A stretch of 64,000 nucleotides of DNA from Flavonifractor sp. An10 (GTDB lineage: Bacteria; Bacillota; Clostridia; Oscillospirales; Oscillospiraceae): contig NZ_NFMB01000004.1 in assembly GCF_002161215.1 (NCBI RefSeq), positions 124,001-188,000 of the forward strand, written 5' to 3'. This document shows, piece by piece, positions 34,659 to 43,174 of the stretch. A program made the position numbers and the translations under genes. Every line of letters starts with the position of its first letter. Position 1 is the stretch's first letter. The notes beneath the pieces were generated by a model. That model worked only from the letters and a program-made list of their open reading frames with translations, did no database searches and had not been told where the DNA came from.

Positions 34659-35393
34659 ATGGTTTCCTACGGGGGCGGTGTCAACAGCACCGCCCTTTTG
34701 ATCGGCCTGCACCAGCACCGCATCCCGGTGGACCTGATCCTCTTTGCGGATACCGGGGCGGAGCATCCCCACACCTATGCCTACCTGGACATTATGGACC
34801 GCTGGCTGAAGGGCCACGGGATGCCGCCCATCACCAGAGTCTACAAGACCACGCGGGACAGCAAGCGGCTGACCCTGGAGCAGGAGTGCTTGCAGAGCGG
34901 CACCCTGCCCTCCATCGCCTACGGCTTCAAGCGGTGTTCCCTGAAACACAAGATCGGGCCGCAGGAAAAGTTCTGCAATCACTATTTGCCCTGCCAAAAG
35001 GTATGGGCAGCGGGCAAGCGGGTGGTGAAATTCATCGGCTACGACGCCGGCGAGGGCTACCGCAGCGACAAGGTGCTGCTGGGCGACCTGGCCGACCCCA
35101 AGTACAGCAAGTGGTATCCCCTGATGGAATGGGGATGGGACCGGGCAGCGTGTATGCAGGCCATTGAAAATGCGGGTCTGCCCCAGCCGGGCAAATCCTC
35201 CTGCTTCTTCTGCCCCAGCATGAGGGCGGAGGAGATCATCCACCTGCGGGACCACCACCCGGACCTGTTCCGAAGGGCCATCGCCCTGGAGGACAACGCC
35301 CGCCCCAATTTGAAAACGGTCCAGGGCCTGGGCCGTAACTATTCATGGAAAGAACGATATGGAAAGGAGTTTTGCACACATGGCAACTGTTGA
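34659..35393 (+). CDS. PP-loop (PAPS-reductase-like) protein
   Basis: 244 residues. The PP-loop SYGGGVNSTALL begins at residue 3, followed by VDLILFADTGAEHPHTYAYL, the usual order of adenine-nucleotide alpha hydrolases of the PAPS reductase/DndC type. Further features: RCSLKHKIGPQEKF, FIGYDAGEGYRS and a Cys pair in KSSCFFCPSMRAEE. The N-terminus is very short; no upstream in-frame start exists before a TAA, and the ribosome site GGGAGGTGG is 13 nt away. Such proteins occur in phages and conjugative elements and may take part in nucleic acid modification, but the substrate is unknown. Classical sulfate assimilation is unlikely in this setting. Confidence 0.8.
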   Translation: MVSYGGGVNSTALLIGLHQHRIPVDLILFADTGAEHPHTYAYLDIMDRWLKGHGMPPITRVYKTTRDSKRLTLEQECLQSGTLPSIAYGFKRCSLKHKIGPQEKFCNHYLPCQKVWAAGKRVVKFIGYDAGEGYRSDKVLLGDLADPKYSKWYPLMEWGWDRAACMQAIENAGLPQPGKSSCFFCPSMRAEEIIHLRDHHPDLFRRAIALEDNARPNLKTVQGLGRNYSWKERYGKEFCTHGNC

Positions 35394-35661
35394 GAAGATC
35401 CGCCGTGACATTGAAAAGACCAAGGAGAAAATCTCCGAGCAGCAGAAGCGCCTCCGCGCCCTGGAGGCCCAGCTCACCGAGGAGGAGAACCTGGAGATCG
35501 TCCGCATGGTCAAGGCGGTGAAGATGGACAACCGGGAACTGACGGCCTTCCTGAAGGCCTACGCCAGCGGCCTCATCACCCTGCCGGAGGGCATGATGGA
35601 GGCGGAGGCCGCGGCGGACCCCGGCGAGAATGAGATGGAGGATACCGAGTATGAAGAATAA
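35380..35661 (+). CDS. DUF4315 family protein
   Basis: 93 residues, start ATG 35380 behind AAAGGAG. A coiled coil (VEKIRRDIEKTKEKISEQQK, RLRALEAQLTEEENLEIVRM) is followed by a short helical domain (ELTAFLKAYASG) and an acidic end. DUF4315 proteins are constant members of this conjugation module, between the hydrolase and DUF4366 genes; role unknown. It overlaps the gene before by 14 bp and the next by 11 bp. Confidence 0.85.
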   Translation: MATVEKIRRDIEKTKEKISEQQKRLRALEAQLTEEENLEIVRMVKAVKMDNRELTAFLKAYASGLITLPEGMMEAEAAADPGENEMEDTEYEE

Positions 35662-36808
35662 GAAGATCATCCGCCTGTTTACGGCGGCCCTGGCCGTGGC
35701 GCTCTGTGCCACGGCCTTTGCTGTCCCCGCTTTCGCCGGCGGTGGGGAGGGCGAACCCTACTACACCGAAATGGAGGCAGACCTCACGGAGGATGACGGG
35801 ACCCCGGAAATTACGGTTTCCGATGATGAAGATACTGCCGGCGGCGATAATGCGGAGACCGGCGGTGACACCCTGGACCAGCTCACCGAACTGTTGGGCA
35901 GCCTGGGAACCGTGACAGTCACCGAGGATGGTATCCTGTTCACCCCCAACCTGGAGGGGCTGGAGCCCCTGCGCACCGGCACCGTGACCACCTGCGGCGG
36001 CAATCTGAATGTCCGCACCGGCGCAGGGCTGGACAATGACGCTTTCACCCAGCTTCCCAACGGGGCGCAGGTGGAAGTCATCGGCACCGAGGGCGAATGG
36101 GTCAAGGTGCTTCTGCCGGAGCGGGAGGGCTATGTTCATTCCGACTACCTGACCATCACGGACACGGGCAGCTTCTCCCTCTCCCTGGACGGGACGGACC
36201 TCTCCGCCCTGTTGGAGCTGTTCGCCTCCGGCCTCTCCGGGGGCGGAGGGGCAGCCCTGACCCCGGATGGGAACCTGTCCCTCATTGACGACCTGGGCGG
36301 GACATCCTCCGGCAAGCAGTTCATCACGGTGGAGACAAAGGGCGGCAACGTGTTCTATCTCATCATCGACCGGGATGACGAGGGGGCGCAGACCGTCCAC
36401 TTCCTGAACCAGGTGGACGAGGCGGACCTCCTGGCACTGATGGAGGATGGCGAGGCTCAGGAGGCGCCGGCGGTCTGCACCTGTACGGAGAAATGCCAGG
36501 CCGGGGCGGTGAACACCTCCTGCGAGGTGTGCGCGGTGAATATGGCCGAGTGCGCCGGCGCGGAGCCGGAGCCGGAACCCGAACCGGAGCCGGAGGCGGA
36601 GAAGTCCGGGGGCATGGGCGCCCTGGCGCTGGTCCTGGCGCTGGTGGTGCTGGGCGGCGGCGGAGCCTTCGCCTATATCAAGTTTATCCGTCCCAAGCAG
36701 GCGTCCAAGGTCAGCGCAGACCCGGACGACTATGATTTTGCGGATGAGGAGGAGTATATCAACGAGGACGAACCGGAACCGGAGGAAGAAATGGAGGATA
36801 CGAAATGA
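35651..36808 (+). CDS. DUF4366 (CD1107-family) surface protein
   Basis: 385 residues from ATG 35651. Signal peptide IIRLFTAALAVALCATAFAV, then an acidic Asp/Gly/Thr segment, and an SH3b-like part (GNLNVRTGAGLDNDAFTQLP ... EWVKVLLPEREGYVHSDYL). The core DUF4366 region is KQFITVETKGGNVFYLIIDR ... HFLNQVDEADLLALME. A Cys-rich patch (CTCTEKCQAG) and Pro/Glu repeats precede a membrane anchor (MGALALVLALVVLGGGGAFA) and an acidic cytosolic tail. It is a cell-surface component of the transfer machinery. Overlaps topB by 4 bp. Confidence 0.9.
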   Translation: MKNKKIIRLFTAALAVALCATAFAVPAFAGGGEGEPYYTEMEADLTEDDGTPEITVSDDEDTAGGDNAETGGDTLDQLTELLGSLGTVTVTEDGILFTPNLEGLEPLRTGTVTTCGGNLNVRTGAGLDNDAFTQLPNGAQVEVIGTEGEWVKVLLPEREGYVHSDYLTITDTGSFSLSLDGTDLSALLELFASGLSGGGGAALTPDGNLSLIDDLGGTSSGKQFITVETKGGNVFYLIIDRDDEGAQTVHFLNQVDEADLLALMEDGEAQEAPAVCTCTEKCQAGAVNTSCEVCAVNMAECAGAEPEPEPEPEPEAEKSGGMGALALVLALVVLGGGGAFAYIKFIRPKQASKVSADPDDYDFADEEEYINEDEPEPEEEMEDTK

Positions 36809-38900
36809 AGCTGGTGATCTGTGAGAAACCGAGTGTTGCAAAAGCCGTCGCGTCGGCCCTGGGTGTCACATCCAGGGCCGATGGCTGTTTTGAAGGAAAT
36901 GGGCTCATCGTTTCCTGGTGCGTGGGGCATTTGGTGTCCCCGATGGACGCAGCCGGGTACGACCTTGGTTATAAGAAATGGAAGTATGATGACCTTCCCA
37001 TCCTGCCGGAGCCCTTCCGCTATGTGCTGGCGAAGGGCAAGGAGGACGCCTTCCAGAACTTGAAGCACCTCATGGAGCGAGAGGACGTCACCGAGCTGGT
37101 CAACGCCTGCGACGCCGGGCGGGAGGGCGAGCTCATCTTCCGGCTGGCCTATGAGATGGCGGGATGCCAGAAGCCCTTCTCCCGTCTGTGGATCTCTTCC
37201 ATGGAGGACGCGGCGATCCGGGAGGGCTTCCAGGACCTGCGCCCCGGCGCGAAGTATGACCCGCTGTACCAGTCCGCCCTCTGCCGCCAGAAAGCAGACT
37301 GGCTCATTGGGATCAACGCCACAAGACTTTTTTCTGTCCTCTACCACCGCACCCTGAATGTGGGGCGGGTGCAGACCCCCACCCTTGCCATGCTGGTGGA
37401 CCGGGACAGCAAAATCACAATGTTCCGCAAAGAGAAATACCATCATGTGCGCCTGACCCTGGGCGGGGCCGAGGCGGTGTCGGAGAAGATCGCCGCCCCG
37501 GAGGAGGCGGAGGCCCTGAGGGCGGCCTGTGCCGGCGCGGAGGCAGTCTGCGCTTCCGTCACCCGTGAACAGAAGAAAGAGGCACCGCCCAGGCTCTACG
37601 ACCTGACCACCCTCCAGCGGGAGGCCAACCGCATCTTCGGCTACACGGCGAAACAGACGCTGGACTACGCACAATCCCTCTATGAGAAAAAGCTGCTGAC
37701 CTATCCCCGGACGGACAGCCGGTTTTTGACCGCCGACATGGCGGAGACCGCTTCGGTGGTCCTCCACCTGGCGGCCAAGGTACCGCCCTTTGACGGGTGC
37801 GGGAGTTCTTCCCGGATGTGTCCTTGCTGGTAAATGACAAGAAGGTGTCCGACCACCACGCCATCATCCCCACGCTGGAGCTGGAGAAGGCGGACCTGTC
37901 CGAACTGCCCGTGGGTGAGCGCAATATCCTTCTGCTGGTGTGCCGGGAGCTGCTGTGCGCGGTTGCGGAGCCCTATGTGTACGAGGCGGTGACGGCGACC
38001 TTTACCTGCGGCGGGCAGACCTTCACCGCCAAGGGGCGGCGCATCCTCTCCGAGGGCTGGCGTGAGATCGACCACATTTTCCGCGCTTCCCTGAAGGAGC
38101 AGCCGGAGGGCGAGGCGGAACCCGCCGCTCTGCCGGACTTCACCGAGGGTCAACTTTTTGACCAGGTGGAGGCCGCTGTCACCGAACACTTCACCGCCCC
38201 GCCCAAGGCGTACACGGAGGACACCCTCCTGGCGGCGATGGAGACTGCCGGGAAAGAGGAGATGCCGGAGGACGCCGAGCGCAAGGGCCTGGGCACCCCG
38301 GCCACCAGGGCGGCGATCCTGGAGAAGCTGGTGGCGGCCGGGTTTGTGGAGCGCAAAGGGAAAAGCCTCATCCCTACCAAGGCGGGGATCAACCTGGTCA
38401 CCGTCCTGCCGGATACTTTGACCTCTCCCATGCTCACGGCGGAGTGGGAGCAGAAGCTGACCGCCATCGCCAGGGGTGAGGGCGATCCCGCCGCTTTCAT
38501 GGCGGGGATCTCTGACATGGCGCGGGAACTGGTGAAAACCTATTCCCACATCTCCGAGGAGGGCCAGAAGCTGTTCGCCCCGGAGCGGGAGGCCGTGGGT
38601 CTCTGCCCCCGCTGCGGCAAGCCGGTCTATGAGGGCAGGAAGAATTTTTACTGCTCCGACCGCGCCTGCCGCTTTGTCCTTTGGAAGGACGACCGCTTCT
38701 GGACCTCCCGCAAGAAGGAGCTGACAAAAAAGATGGCCGGCGACCTTTTGAAGAAGGGCCGCACCTCCGTCAAGGGGATGTGGTCTGAAAAGAAGGGCGC
38801 CGCCTATGACGCGGTGGTGGTGCTGGACGATACCGGCGAGAAGTATGTCCGCTTCAAATTGGAGTTCCCCAAACGGAAGGAGGGCGTGAATGGCAGATAA
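36805..38900 (+). pseudogene. topB: DNA topoisomerase III, split by a one-base frameshift
   Basis: Part one (36805-37833) carries the Toprim domain (LVICEKPSVAKAVASALG, NACDAGREGELIFR), the LWISSMEDAAIREGF region and the active-site Tyr in LLTYPRTDSRFLT. At about 37795 the frame changes: the family sequence REFFPDVSLLVNDKKVSDHH continues in the -1 frame to 38900, with the zinc ribbon CPRCGKPVYEGRKNFYCSDR. Adding one G to the GGG at 37795-37797 would restore ...PPFDGVREFFPDV..., so a single-base loss in a G run explains it. No canonical slippery heptamer is in the right phase. Topoisomerase III resolves plasmid-like DNA of the element. Either a real mutation or a sequencing error. Confidence 0.9.
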
Positions 38901-39417
38901 AGCAATCCCGGATATTTCCCTGGGCGGCGCTGAACAGAACATGAGCCGGGAGGAGCTGGCGGCGGTAGCGAAAGCCGTTGCCGCCCTATCCCAGGAGGAC
39001 CGGGATCTTCTGGCCGCCGTCCAGGAGTCCCCCTATCGGCTGACCACGGCGGAGCAGTTCCTGGAATTTGAGAAAAATGTGGACTGCTTCGTGCTGGAGC
39101 CCCATGTTCGGACCCTGGAGGACCTGGGCTGGGAGTACCTGGAGGAGAAACTGACCATCGGCCTGACGGACGACCTCCGGGCCGCCATTGACCCCGCCCC
39201 CTTCGGCCGGCGCGCCCTGGAGGAGGACCGGGGGTGCTTCACCAGCCGGGGGTATCTGTTCCCCACGGATGACCCATGGCAGCACGACCGCCCCCAGGCG
39301 AAGCAGGCGGACCGCAAGCCCTCCATCAGGGAGCGGCTGGAACAGAGCAAACAGGAGTGCAGGAACAAAAATAAGGCCCAGGCGCCCCGCAAGGGGAAGT
39401 CTGAGCCGGAGCTGTAA
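38890..39417 (+). CDS. Short ArdA-like protein with IRERL tail
   Basis: 175 residues. Residues ~55-125 (AEQFLEFEKNVDCFVLEPHV, then RTLEDLGWEYLEEKL, DDLRAAIDPAPFGRRALEED, GCFTSRGYLF) align well with the middle domain of the ArdA-type protein encoded next door (LQEIINLTENLDCYDIYPDI ... YEAYGRDVALEEGGEFTDLG). The N-terminal DNA-mimic domain of ArdA is absent. The C-terminus has RKPSIRERLEQSKQECRNKN plus a basic tail. It could be a duplicated and shortened anti-restriction protein. It overlaps the topB end by 11 bp. Confidence 0.65.
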   Translation: MADKAIPDISLGGAEQNMSREELAAVAKAVAALSQEDRDLLAAVQESPYRLTTAEQFLEFEKNVDCFVLEPHVRTLEDLGWEYLEEKLTIGLTDDLRAAIDPAPFGRRALEEDRGCFTSRGYLFPTDDPWQHDRPQAKQADRKPSIRERLEQSKQECRNKNKAQAPRKGKSEPEL

Positions 39418-39429
39418 GGAGGTGCGTAT

Positions 39430-41289
39430 ATGCCCCATTATGAATATGACAAGGATTATCCCTTTGCCGCCTTCATCACCAACCTGGGCAAGTACAACGA
39501 GGGCGACCTGGTGGGCGAATGGGTGAAGTTCCCCACCACGCCAGAGGAGATGCAGAAGGTGTTTGAACGGATCGGCATTGGGCAGAAGGATGACTTCGGC
39601 CAGCCCTATGAGGAGTGGTTCATCACTGACTATGACTGCTATGTGGACGGCCTCTACGACAAGCTGGGCGAGTATGAGAACCTGGACGAGCTCAACTACC
39701 TGGCCTCCAAACTGGACGAGATGAGCCAGGGCGAGTACGAACAGTTCCAGGCGGCGATGGAGATCGGCGACCATTCGGGCAGCTTGCAGGAGATCATCAA
39801 CCTGACCGAGAACCTGGACTGCTACGACATTTACCCCGACATCCACGACCACGACGACCTGGGCCGGTATTACATCGAGGAGCTGGACGCCATGCAGGTG
39901 CCGGAGCACCTGCGGAACTACATCGACTATGAGGCCTACGGCCGGGACGTCGCCCTGGAGGAGGGCGGCGAGTTCACCGACCTGGGGTATGTGCGGGACA
40001 CCGGGAGCAGCTTCCATGAGTATTACGATGGGGAGCATGGCAGCATCCCGGAGGAATACCGGGTGATGACCTTCCAGGACGCGGAGGAGTTGACCGAGGA
40101 GGAAAAATCCGAATGGGCGATGGACATCGCCTACGATATGGACGAGTTCTTCCGCCAGCACGACCCGCAGTATGCCGCCGAGCACCCGGAGGAGCACGCG
40201 GCCAAGGAGGAGATCTACGAAAATCTGATGGCCGGCCGCATTTCCGCCCTGGATGAGAAGCTGGCCGCCCTGGGGCAGACCCAGGAGGACTATCTCCCTT
40301 CGGAGATTGAGAAATTCAAAGACGCCACCGGCTATGAGGAATTTCTTGACTTTGATCCGGCTGTAATCAAAGCGGCATTGGAGGACCCGGACAAGTCCCA
40401 TGTGGACGAGATGCTGGCCTTTGCGGAGCAGGCGGGCCGGGAGTATGAGGCGGAGCTGGCCGGACAGACCCCGGCGCCCTCCCCGGATGACCGGGAGACC
40501 GGCGAAACGGTGCGGACTCCCAGGGGCACCTTCTATGTGACGGATATGAGCCGGGAGCAGATGGAGGCGGCCGGGTACGGCTTCCACCATCAGTCTGACG
40601 ATGGGAAGTACCTCATCATGGGCAACGGTTCCCGTTCCTTCGCTATCCGCAGCGAGGAGGCCCAGGAGCACGCCGCCCCGGAGAAGATGACCGTCCTGGT
40701 GGTGGAGCCGATGAAGGAGCCCTATGTGAAGGAGATCGACCCCGGCCTCCATTCGTTACAGGCGGAAGTGGGCGGCGACATTGCCACCGCCTATCCCTTC
40801 TCCGACCCGGTGGGGCTGGTCTGCAACGATGAGGGCAAGCTCATCGGCCTGGAGCTGAACCGGGGCCTGAGGGATGAGCATGGAGAGATTTACGACATCA
40901 TGGCCGGCACTTTCCTGGTGGTGGGGCTGAGTGAGGACAGCTTCACCTCCCTGACCCCGGAGCAGGTGCAGAAGTACACGGAGCACTTCAAGCAGCCGGA
41001 GCAGTTCATCAGCCTGAACGGGCAGATCATCGCCCTGCCAGCGGAGCCGGAGAACCCGCTCCGCACCGCCGAGATGACCCTGGAGGACGACTACGGGATG
41101 ATCGACGGGGTGCTGAACAACGGCCGCAAAGGTGAGGAGCAGGAGAAGGCCCAGGGCGAAGCGCATAGGGGCGCCCCGGAGAAGCGCCCTTCCATCCGGG
41201 AGCGGCTGGCGGAGGCCAAACGGGAGTGCGGCGAGCGCAAGCCCCCGGACAGGGCCCAGCAGAAGAAGCCCCCGGAGCATGACCTGTGA
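39430..41289 (+). CDS. ArdA antirestriction fused to YodL and DUF3846 domains
   Basis: 619 residues, ribosome site AAGGAGGTG. N-terminal ~210 residues are ArdA-like: FAAFITNLGKYNEGDLVGEW, EEWFITDYDCYVDGLYDKLG, YGRDVALEEGGEFTDLGYVR; very acidic, as expected of a B-DNA mimic that blocks type I restriction enzymes. A YodL-like segment follows at about 345-405 (RGTFYVTDMSREQMEAAGYG), then DUF3846 at about 415-530 (TVLVVEPMKEPYVKEIDPGL ... LNRGLRDEHGEIYDIMAGTF). The C-terminus is KRPSIRERLAEAKRECGERK and a basic tail. It would protect the incoming element. Confidence 0.88.
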   Translation: MPHYEYDKDYPFAAFITNLGKYNEGDLVGEWVKFPTTPEEMQKVFERIGIGQKDDFGQPYEEWFITDYDCYVDGLYDKLGEYENLDELNYLASKLDEMSQGEYEQFQAAMEIGDHSGSLQEIINLTENLDCYDIYPDIHDHDDLGRYYIEELDAMQVPEHLRNYIDYEAYGRDVALEEGGEFTDLGYVRDTGSSFHEYYDGEHGSIPEEYRVMTFQDAEELTEEEKSEWAMDIAYDMDEFFRQHDPQYAAEHPEEHAAKEEIYENLMAGRISALDEKLAALGQTQEDYLPSEIEKFKDATGYEEFLDFDPAVIKAALEDPDKSHVDEMLAFAEQAGREYEAELAGQTPAPSPDDRETGETVRTPRGTFYVTDMSREQMEAAGYGFHHQSDDGKYLIMGNGSRSFAIRSEEAQEHAAPEKMTVLVVEPMKEPYVKEIDPGLHSLQAEVGGDIATAYPFSDPVGLVCNDEGKLIGLELNRGLRDEHGEIYDIMAGTFLVVGLSEDSFTSLTPEQVQKYTEHFKQPEQFISLNGQIIALPAEPENPLRTAEMTLEDDYGMIDGVLNNGRKGEEQEKAQGEAHRGAPEKRPSIRERLAEAKRECGERKPPDRAQQKKPPEHDL

Positions 41290-41468
41290 GCCGGAGCAAG
41301 AAGTGGCGGCTGGAATGGTCCTTCTTCCTCGGGGAGAACGGCCGCCGCAGATATAACAAGATCTGCAAGGGTTGTGTCCATCCCTGCAAGCAGAGCTTCC
41401 GGGCAGTCCTCATCGCCTGTCCCCATTACCAGTCCGCACGCTCGAAAAAATGCGGGAATAGGGGTTGA
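41286..41468 (+). CDS. Small Cys-rich basic protein at the operon end
   Basis: 60 residues; GTG start overlaps the stop of the gene before. Basic N-terminus (SRSKKWRLEWSFFLGENGRR) and a four-Cys pattern CKGCVHPCKQSFRAVLIACP, which could bind zinc. It is the last gene of the conjugation operon; a terminator follows at 41597. Function unknown. Confidence 0.65.
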   Translation: MSRSKKWRLEWSFFLGENGRRRYNKICKGCVHPCKQSFRAVLIACPHYQSARSKKCGNRG

Positions 41469-41596
41469 AAACGGGCTGAAAAATCGCCTGTGGCGGCTTT
41501 TCCGGGAGCCGCCCTTATGATTTCCCCATGTGGGCCTCTCCCTCTGATTTGAGGGGGGACAAAGAGGCTGTTTTGAACACTTTTCCATAACAGAGT

Positions 41597-41648
41597 GGGA
41601 GCGCCGCCTTCGGTTTAGGCCGAGGGTGACGCTCCCGCTTCTTTTTTT
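41597..41648 (+). terminator. Terminator of the conjugation operon
   Basis: GGGAGCG (41597-41603) pairs with CGCTCCC (41630-41636), with an inner CCTTCGG/CCGAGG stem, followed by GCTTCTTTTTTT. Confidence 0.85.
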
Positions 41649-41707
41649 GTTCTCTTTTTTCTCTTTCAATCAGGATCGGACGGGAAGGATATTCGCCGTA
41701 GTAGGCG

Positions 41708-41840
41708 CTGTGGGAATGTGCGTAAACGGTCATGCTTGCGGAACTGTGGGAAACGATGTTTGCGGGCTGTGGGAAAGCCGGCGGCTTTTCCATCGGGCCG
41801 TGAATATCTGTTTTCCATCGGCGGAGCGGCCGTTTTCCAC
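41708..41840. repeat. Cluster of CTGTGGGAA repeats and inverted TTTTCCA repeats
   Basis: CTGTGGGAA occurs at 41708, 41744 and 41767, two of them preceded by TTGCGG. TTTTCCA then occurs at about 41786, 41811 and 41833. The third CTGTGGGAA and first TTTTCC form a hairpin (GGAAAGCC-GGC-GGCTTTTCC). No gene is seen in 41470-41958. The pattern is that of iterated protein-binding sites, such as an origin or a regulator array, but no function is proven. Confidence 0.5.
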
Positions 41841-41880
41841 ATTTCCATAGCGCAAAATGGTCAGAGAACGCTCTTGTCTG

Positions 41881-41909
41881 TTGCGTTTCCGTGTAGGAAG
41901 ATGTATAAT
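41881..41909 (+). promoter_or_regulatory. Promoter of the methyltransferase/hydrolase operon
   Basis: TTGCGT (41881-41886), 17 bp, TATAAT (41904-41909). The metal-box-like palindrome starts 4 bp downstream, over the expected transcription start. Confidence 0.75.
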
Positions 41910-41912
41910 GAA

Positions 41913-41936
41913 CATAGTTAGTCTTTGCTAACCTAA
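41913..41936. promoter_or_regulatory. DtxR-type operator-like palindrome 1
   Basis: GTTAG-TCTTTG-CTAAC with the right side extended to CTAACCTAA, the consensus DtxR/IdeR half-site; the left side is CATAGTTAG. It overlaps the transcription start, as expected of a repressor site. Half-site spacing (6 bp) is wider than in the classical box. The cognate regulator is probably the DtxR protein at 58307. Confidence 0.6.
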
Positions 41937-41958
41937 ATTTCAACTTCTGGAGGCAGTT

Positions 41959-42582
41959 ATGGGGATATGGAAGGCTTTTTTCAATAATACCCGCAAGCCG
42001 GAAGGTTTGCTGGGCAAGTGTATGGTGGGCAGTATGAACCATGCCCATGCCGCCCTCGCGGATTGGGGCCTTAGTCATTTGCCGGAAACAGGTCCGGCCA
42101 AGATTGCGGAGCTGGGCTGCGGCGGCGGTCGGAATATTCGGGCGCTTCTGCGAAAATATCCGGCTGCAACTATTACTGCTCTGGATTATTCAGAAATATC
42201 CGTAGAAAAGGCTAAGAGGGTCAATCGTGAGGGTCTGCAAGCCGGCCGCTGCCAGATTTTGCAGGGAGATGTATCCCGCCTCCCCTTTGGGGATGGTTCG
42301 TTTGATCTGGCGACCGCATTTGAAACCGTATATTTCTGGCCTGGCCCGGTGGAGAGTTTCCGGGAGGTGTACCGCACCCTGCAACCGGGCGGCATTTTTT
42401 TAATCGTCAATGAGTCGGACGGGGAAAACTCCCAGGACAACAAATGGCTTTCTGTCATTGATGGGATGAGAATCTACAATGGAGACCAGCTTGCCCGTTT
42501 TCTCACCGAGGCTGGTTTTTCTAAGGTCATCATGGATAAAGACGCCAAAAAGCACTGGCTCTGTGCGCTGGCGATCCGGTAG
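41959..42582 (+). CDS. Class I SAM-dependent methyltransferase
   Basis: 207 residues; ribosome site CTGGAGG. SAM-binding motif I KIAELGCGGGRNIRALLRKY, acidic motif ITALDYSEISVEKAKRV, motif II GDVSRLPFGDGSFDLATAFE, and post-motif RTLQPGGIFLIVNES. Soluble; target unknown. First gene of an operon controlled by the promoter and metal-box-like site at 41881-41936. Siderophore and metallophore pathways often contain such small-molecule methyltransferases, which fits the uptake genes downstream, but that link is inferred. Confidence 0.85.
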   Translation: MGIWKAFFNNTRKPEGLLGKCMVGSMNHAHAALADWGLSHLPETGPAKIAELGCGGGRNIRALLRKYPAATITALDYSEISVEKAKRVNREGLQAGRCQILQGDVSRLPFGDGSFDLATAFETVYFWPGPVESFREVYRTLQPGGIFLIVNESDGENSQDNKWLSVIDGMRIYNGDQLARFLTEAGFSKVIMDKDAKKHWLCALAIR

Positions 42583-42646
42583 AATACGGGGCAAATCCAT
42601 AACAGAGAGTTCCTTATGAAAAACGCAGTAGGGCAGGAGAATTTCC

Positions 42647-43162
42647 ATGAACTGGACGCGCACCATCCTGGACGGGCTTGCCATGGCGGCCTACTTTAAC
42701 CTATTTGCCGCTACGGTGGCGCTGTATCAGCCCCGGCTGATGTTTCCCAGCTATCCGCCCGCCATCATCAAGGCGGCGAACAGTCCGCCTACCAGAGAGG
42801 AAAACCGTTTTTACTGGCTTTGGATCTGCTTTGGAGAGCTGCTGCCTCTCCTTCTTTATGGTGCGGTCAGCGCTGTGGAGGGCGGGACAACCGGATTCTG
42901 GCGTCTATCCCTGATGGGATACATCCAGTGGATGATGATCAACATAGGCGATCTTCTTTTTCTGGATGTGTGGCTGATCCAGAAAAAAGCGAAAGACCGT
43001 TTTGTGATCCCTGGTACAGAGGGACATCCCGGCTATGAGTTCACAGACTGGATGAAGGGCTATGCGCTGCCAGAGCACCTGCTCCAATGGCCGCTGCTGC
43101 TGTGCCCGCTCATGGCGGCGGCTCAGGCGGGATTGGGGCTGTTATTGCAAAAGATAGGATAG
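42647..43162 (+). CDS. Integral membrane protein, family A of the island
   Basis: 171 residues; ribosome site AGGAG. About four membrane segments (ILDGLAMAAYFNLFAATVAL; FYWLWICFGELLPLLLYGAV; SLMGYIQWMMINIGDLLFLD; LLLCPLMAAAQAGLGLLL). The block NIGDLLFLDVWLIQKKAKDR, then FVIPGTEGHPGYEF, is matched by LNLFDFLVIDLLWWRHTKRV, then RFSGTEESPELYA in the membrane protein at 44682, so the two are paralogues. No known transporter motif. It probably works with the adjacent methyltransferases or hydrolases at the membrane. Confidence 0.7.
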   Translation: MNWTRTILDGLAMAAYFNLFAATVALYQPRLMFPSYPPAIIKAANSPPTREENRFYWLWICFGELLPLLLYGAVSAVEGGTTGFWRLSLMGYIQWMMINIGDLLFLDVWLIQKKAKDRFVIPGTEGHPGYEFTDWMKGYALPEHLLQWPLLLCPLMAAAQAGLGLLLQKIG

Positions 43163-43174
43163 GAGATGGTTCAA

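Noticed and set aside
37780-37800. Programmed -1 frameshift in topB.
   Set aside because: No X-XXY-YYZ heptamer lies in the correct phase and no downstream pseudoknot is evident; a one-base loss in a G run explains it.
41666-41915. Several 60-75-codon frames in the gap before the methyltransferase operon.
   Set aside because: They cross the promoter, the operator and the repeat array, differ in composition from genes and have no ribosome sites.
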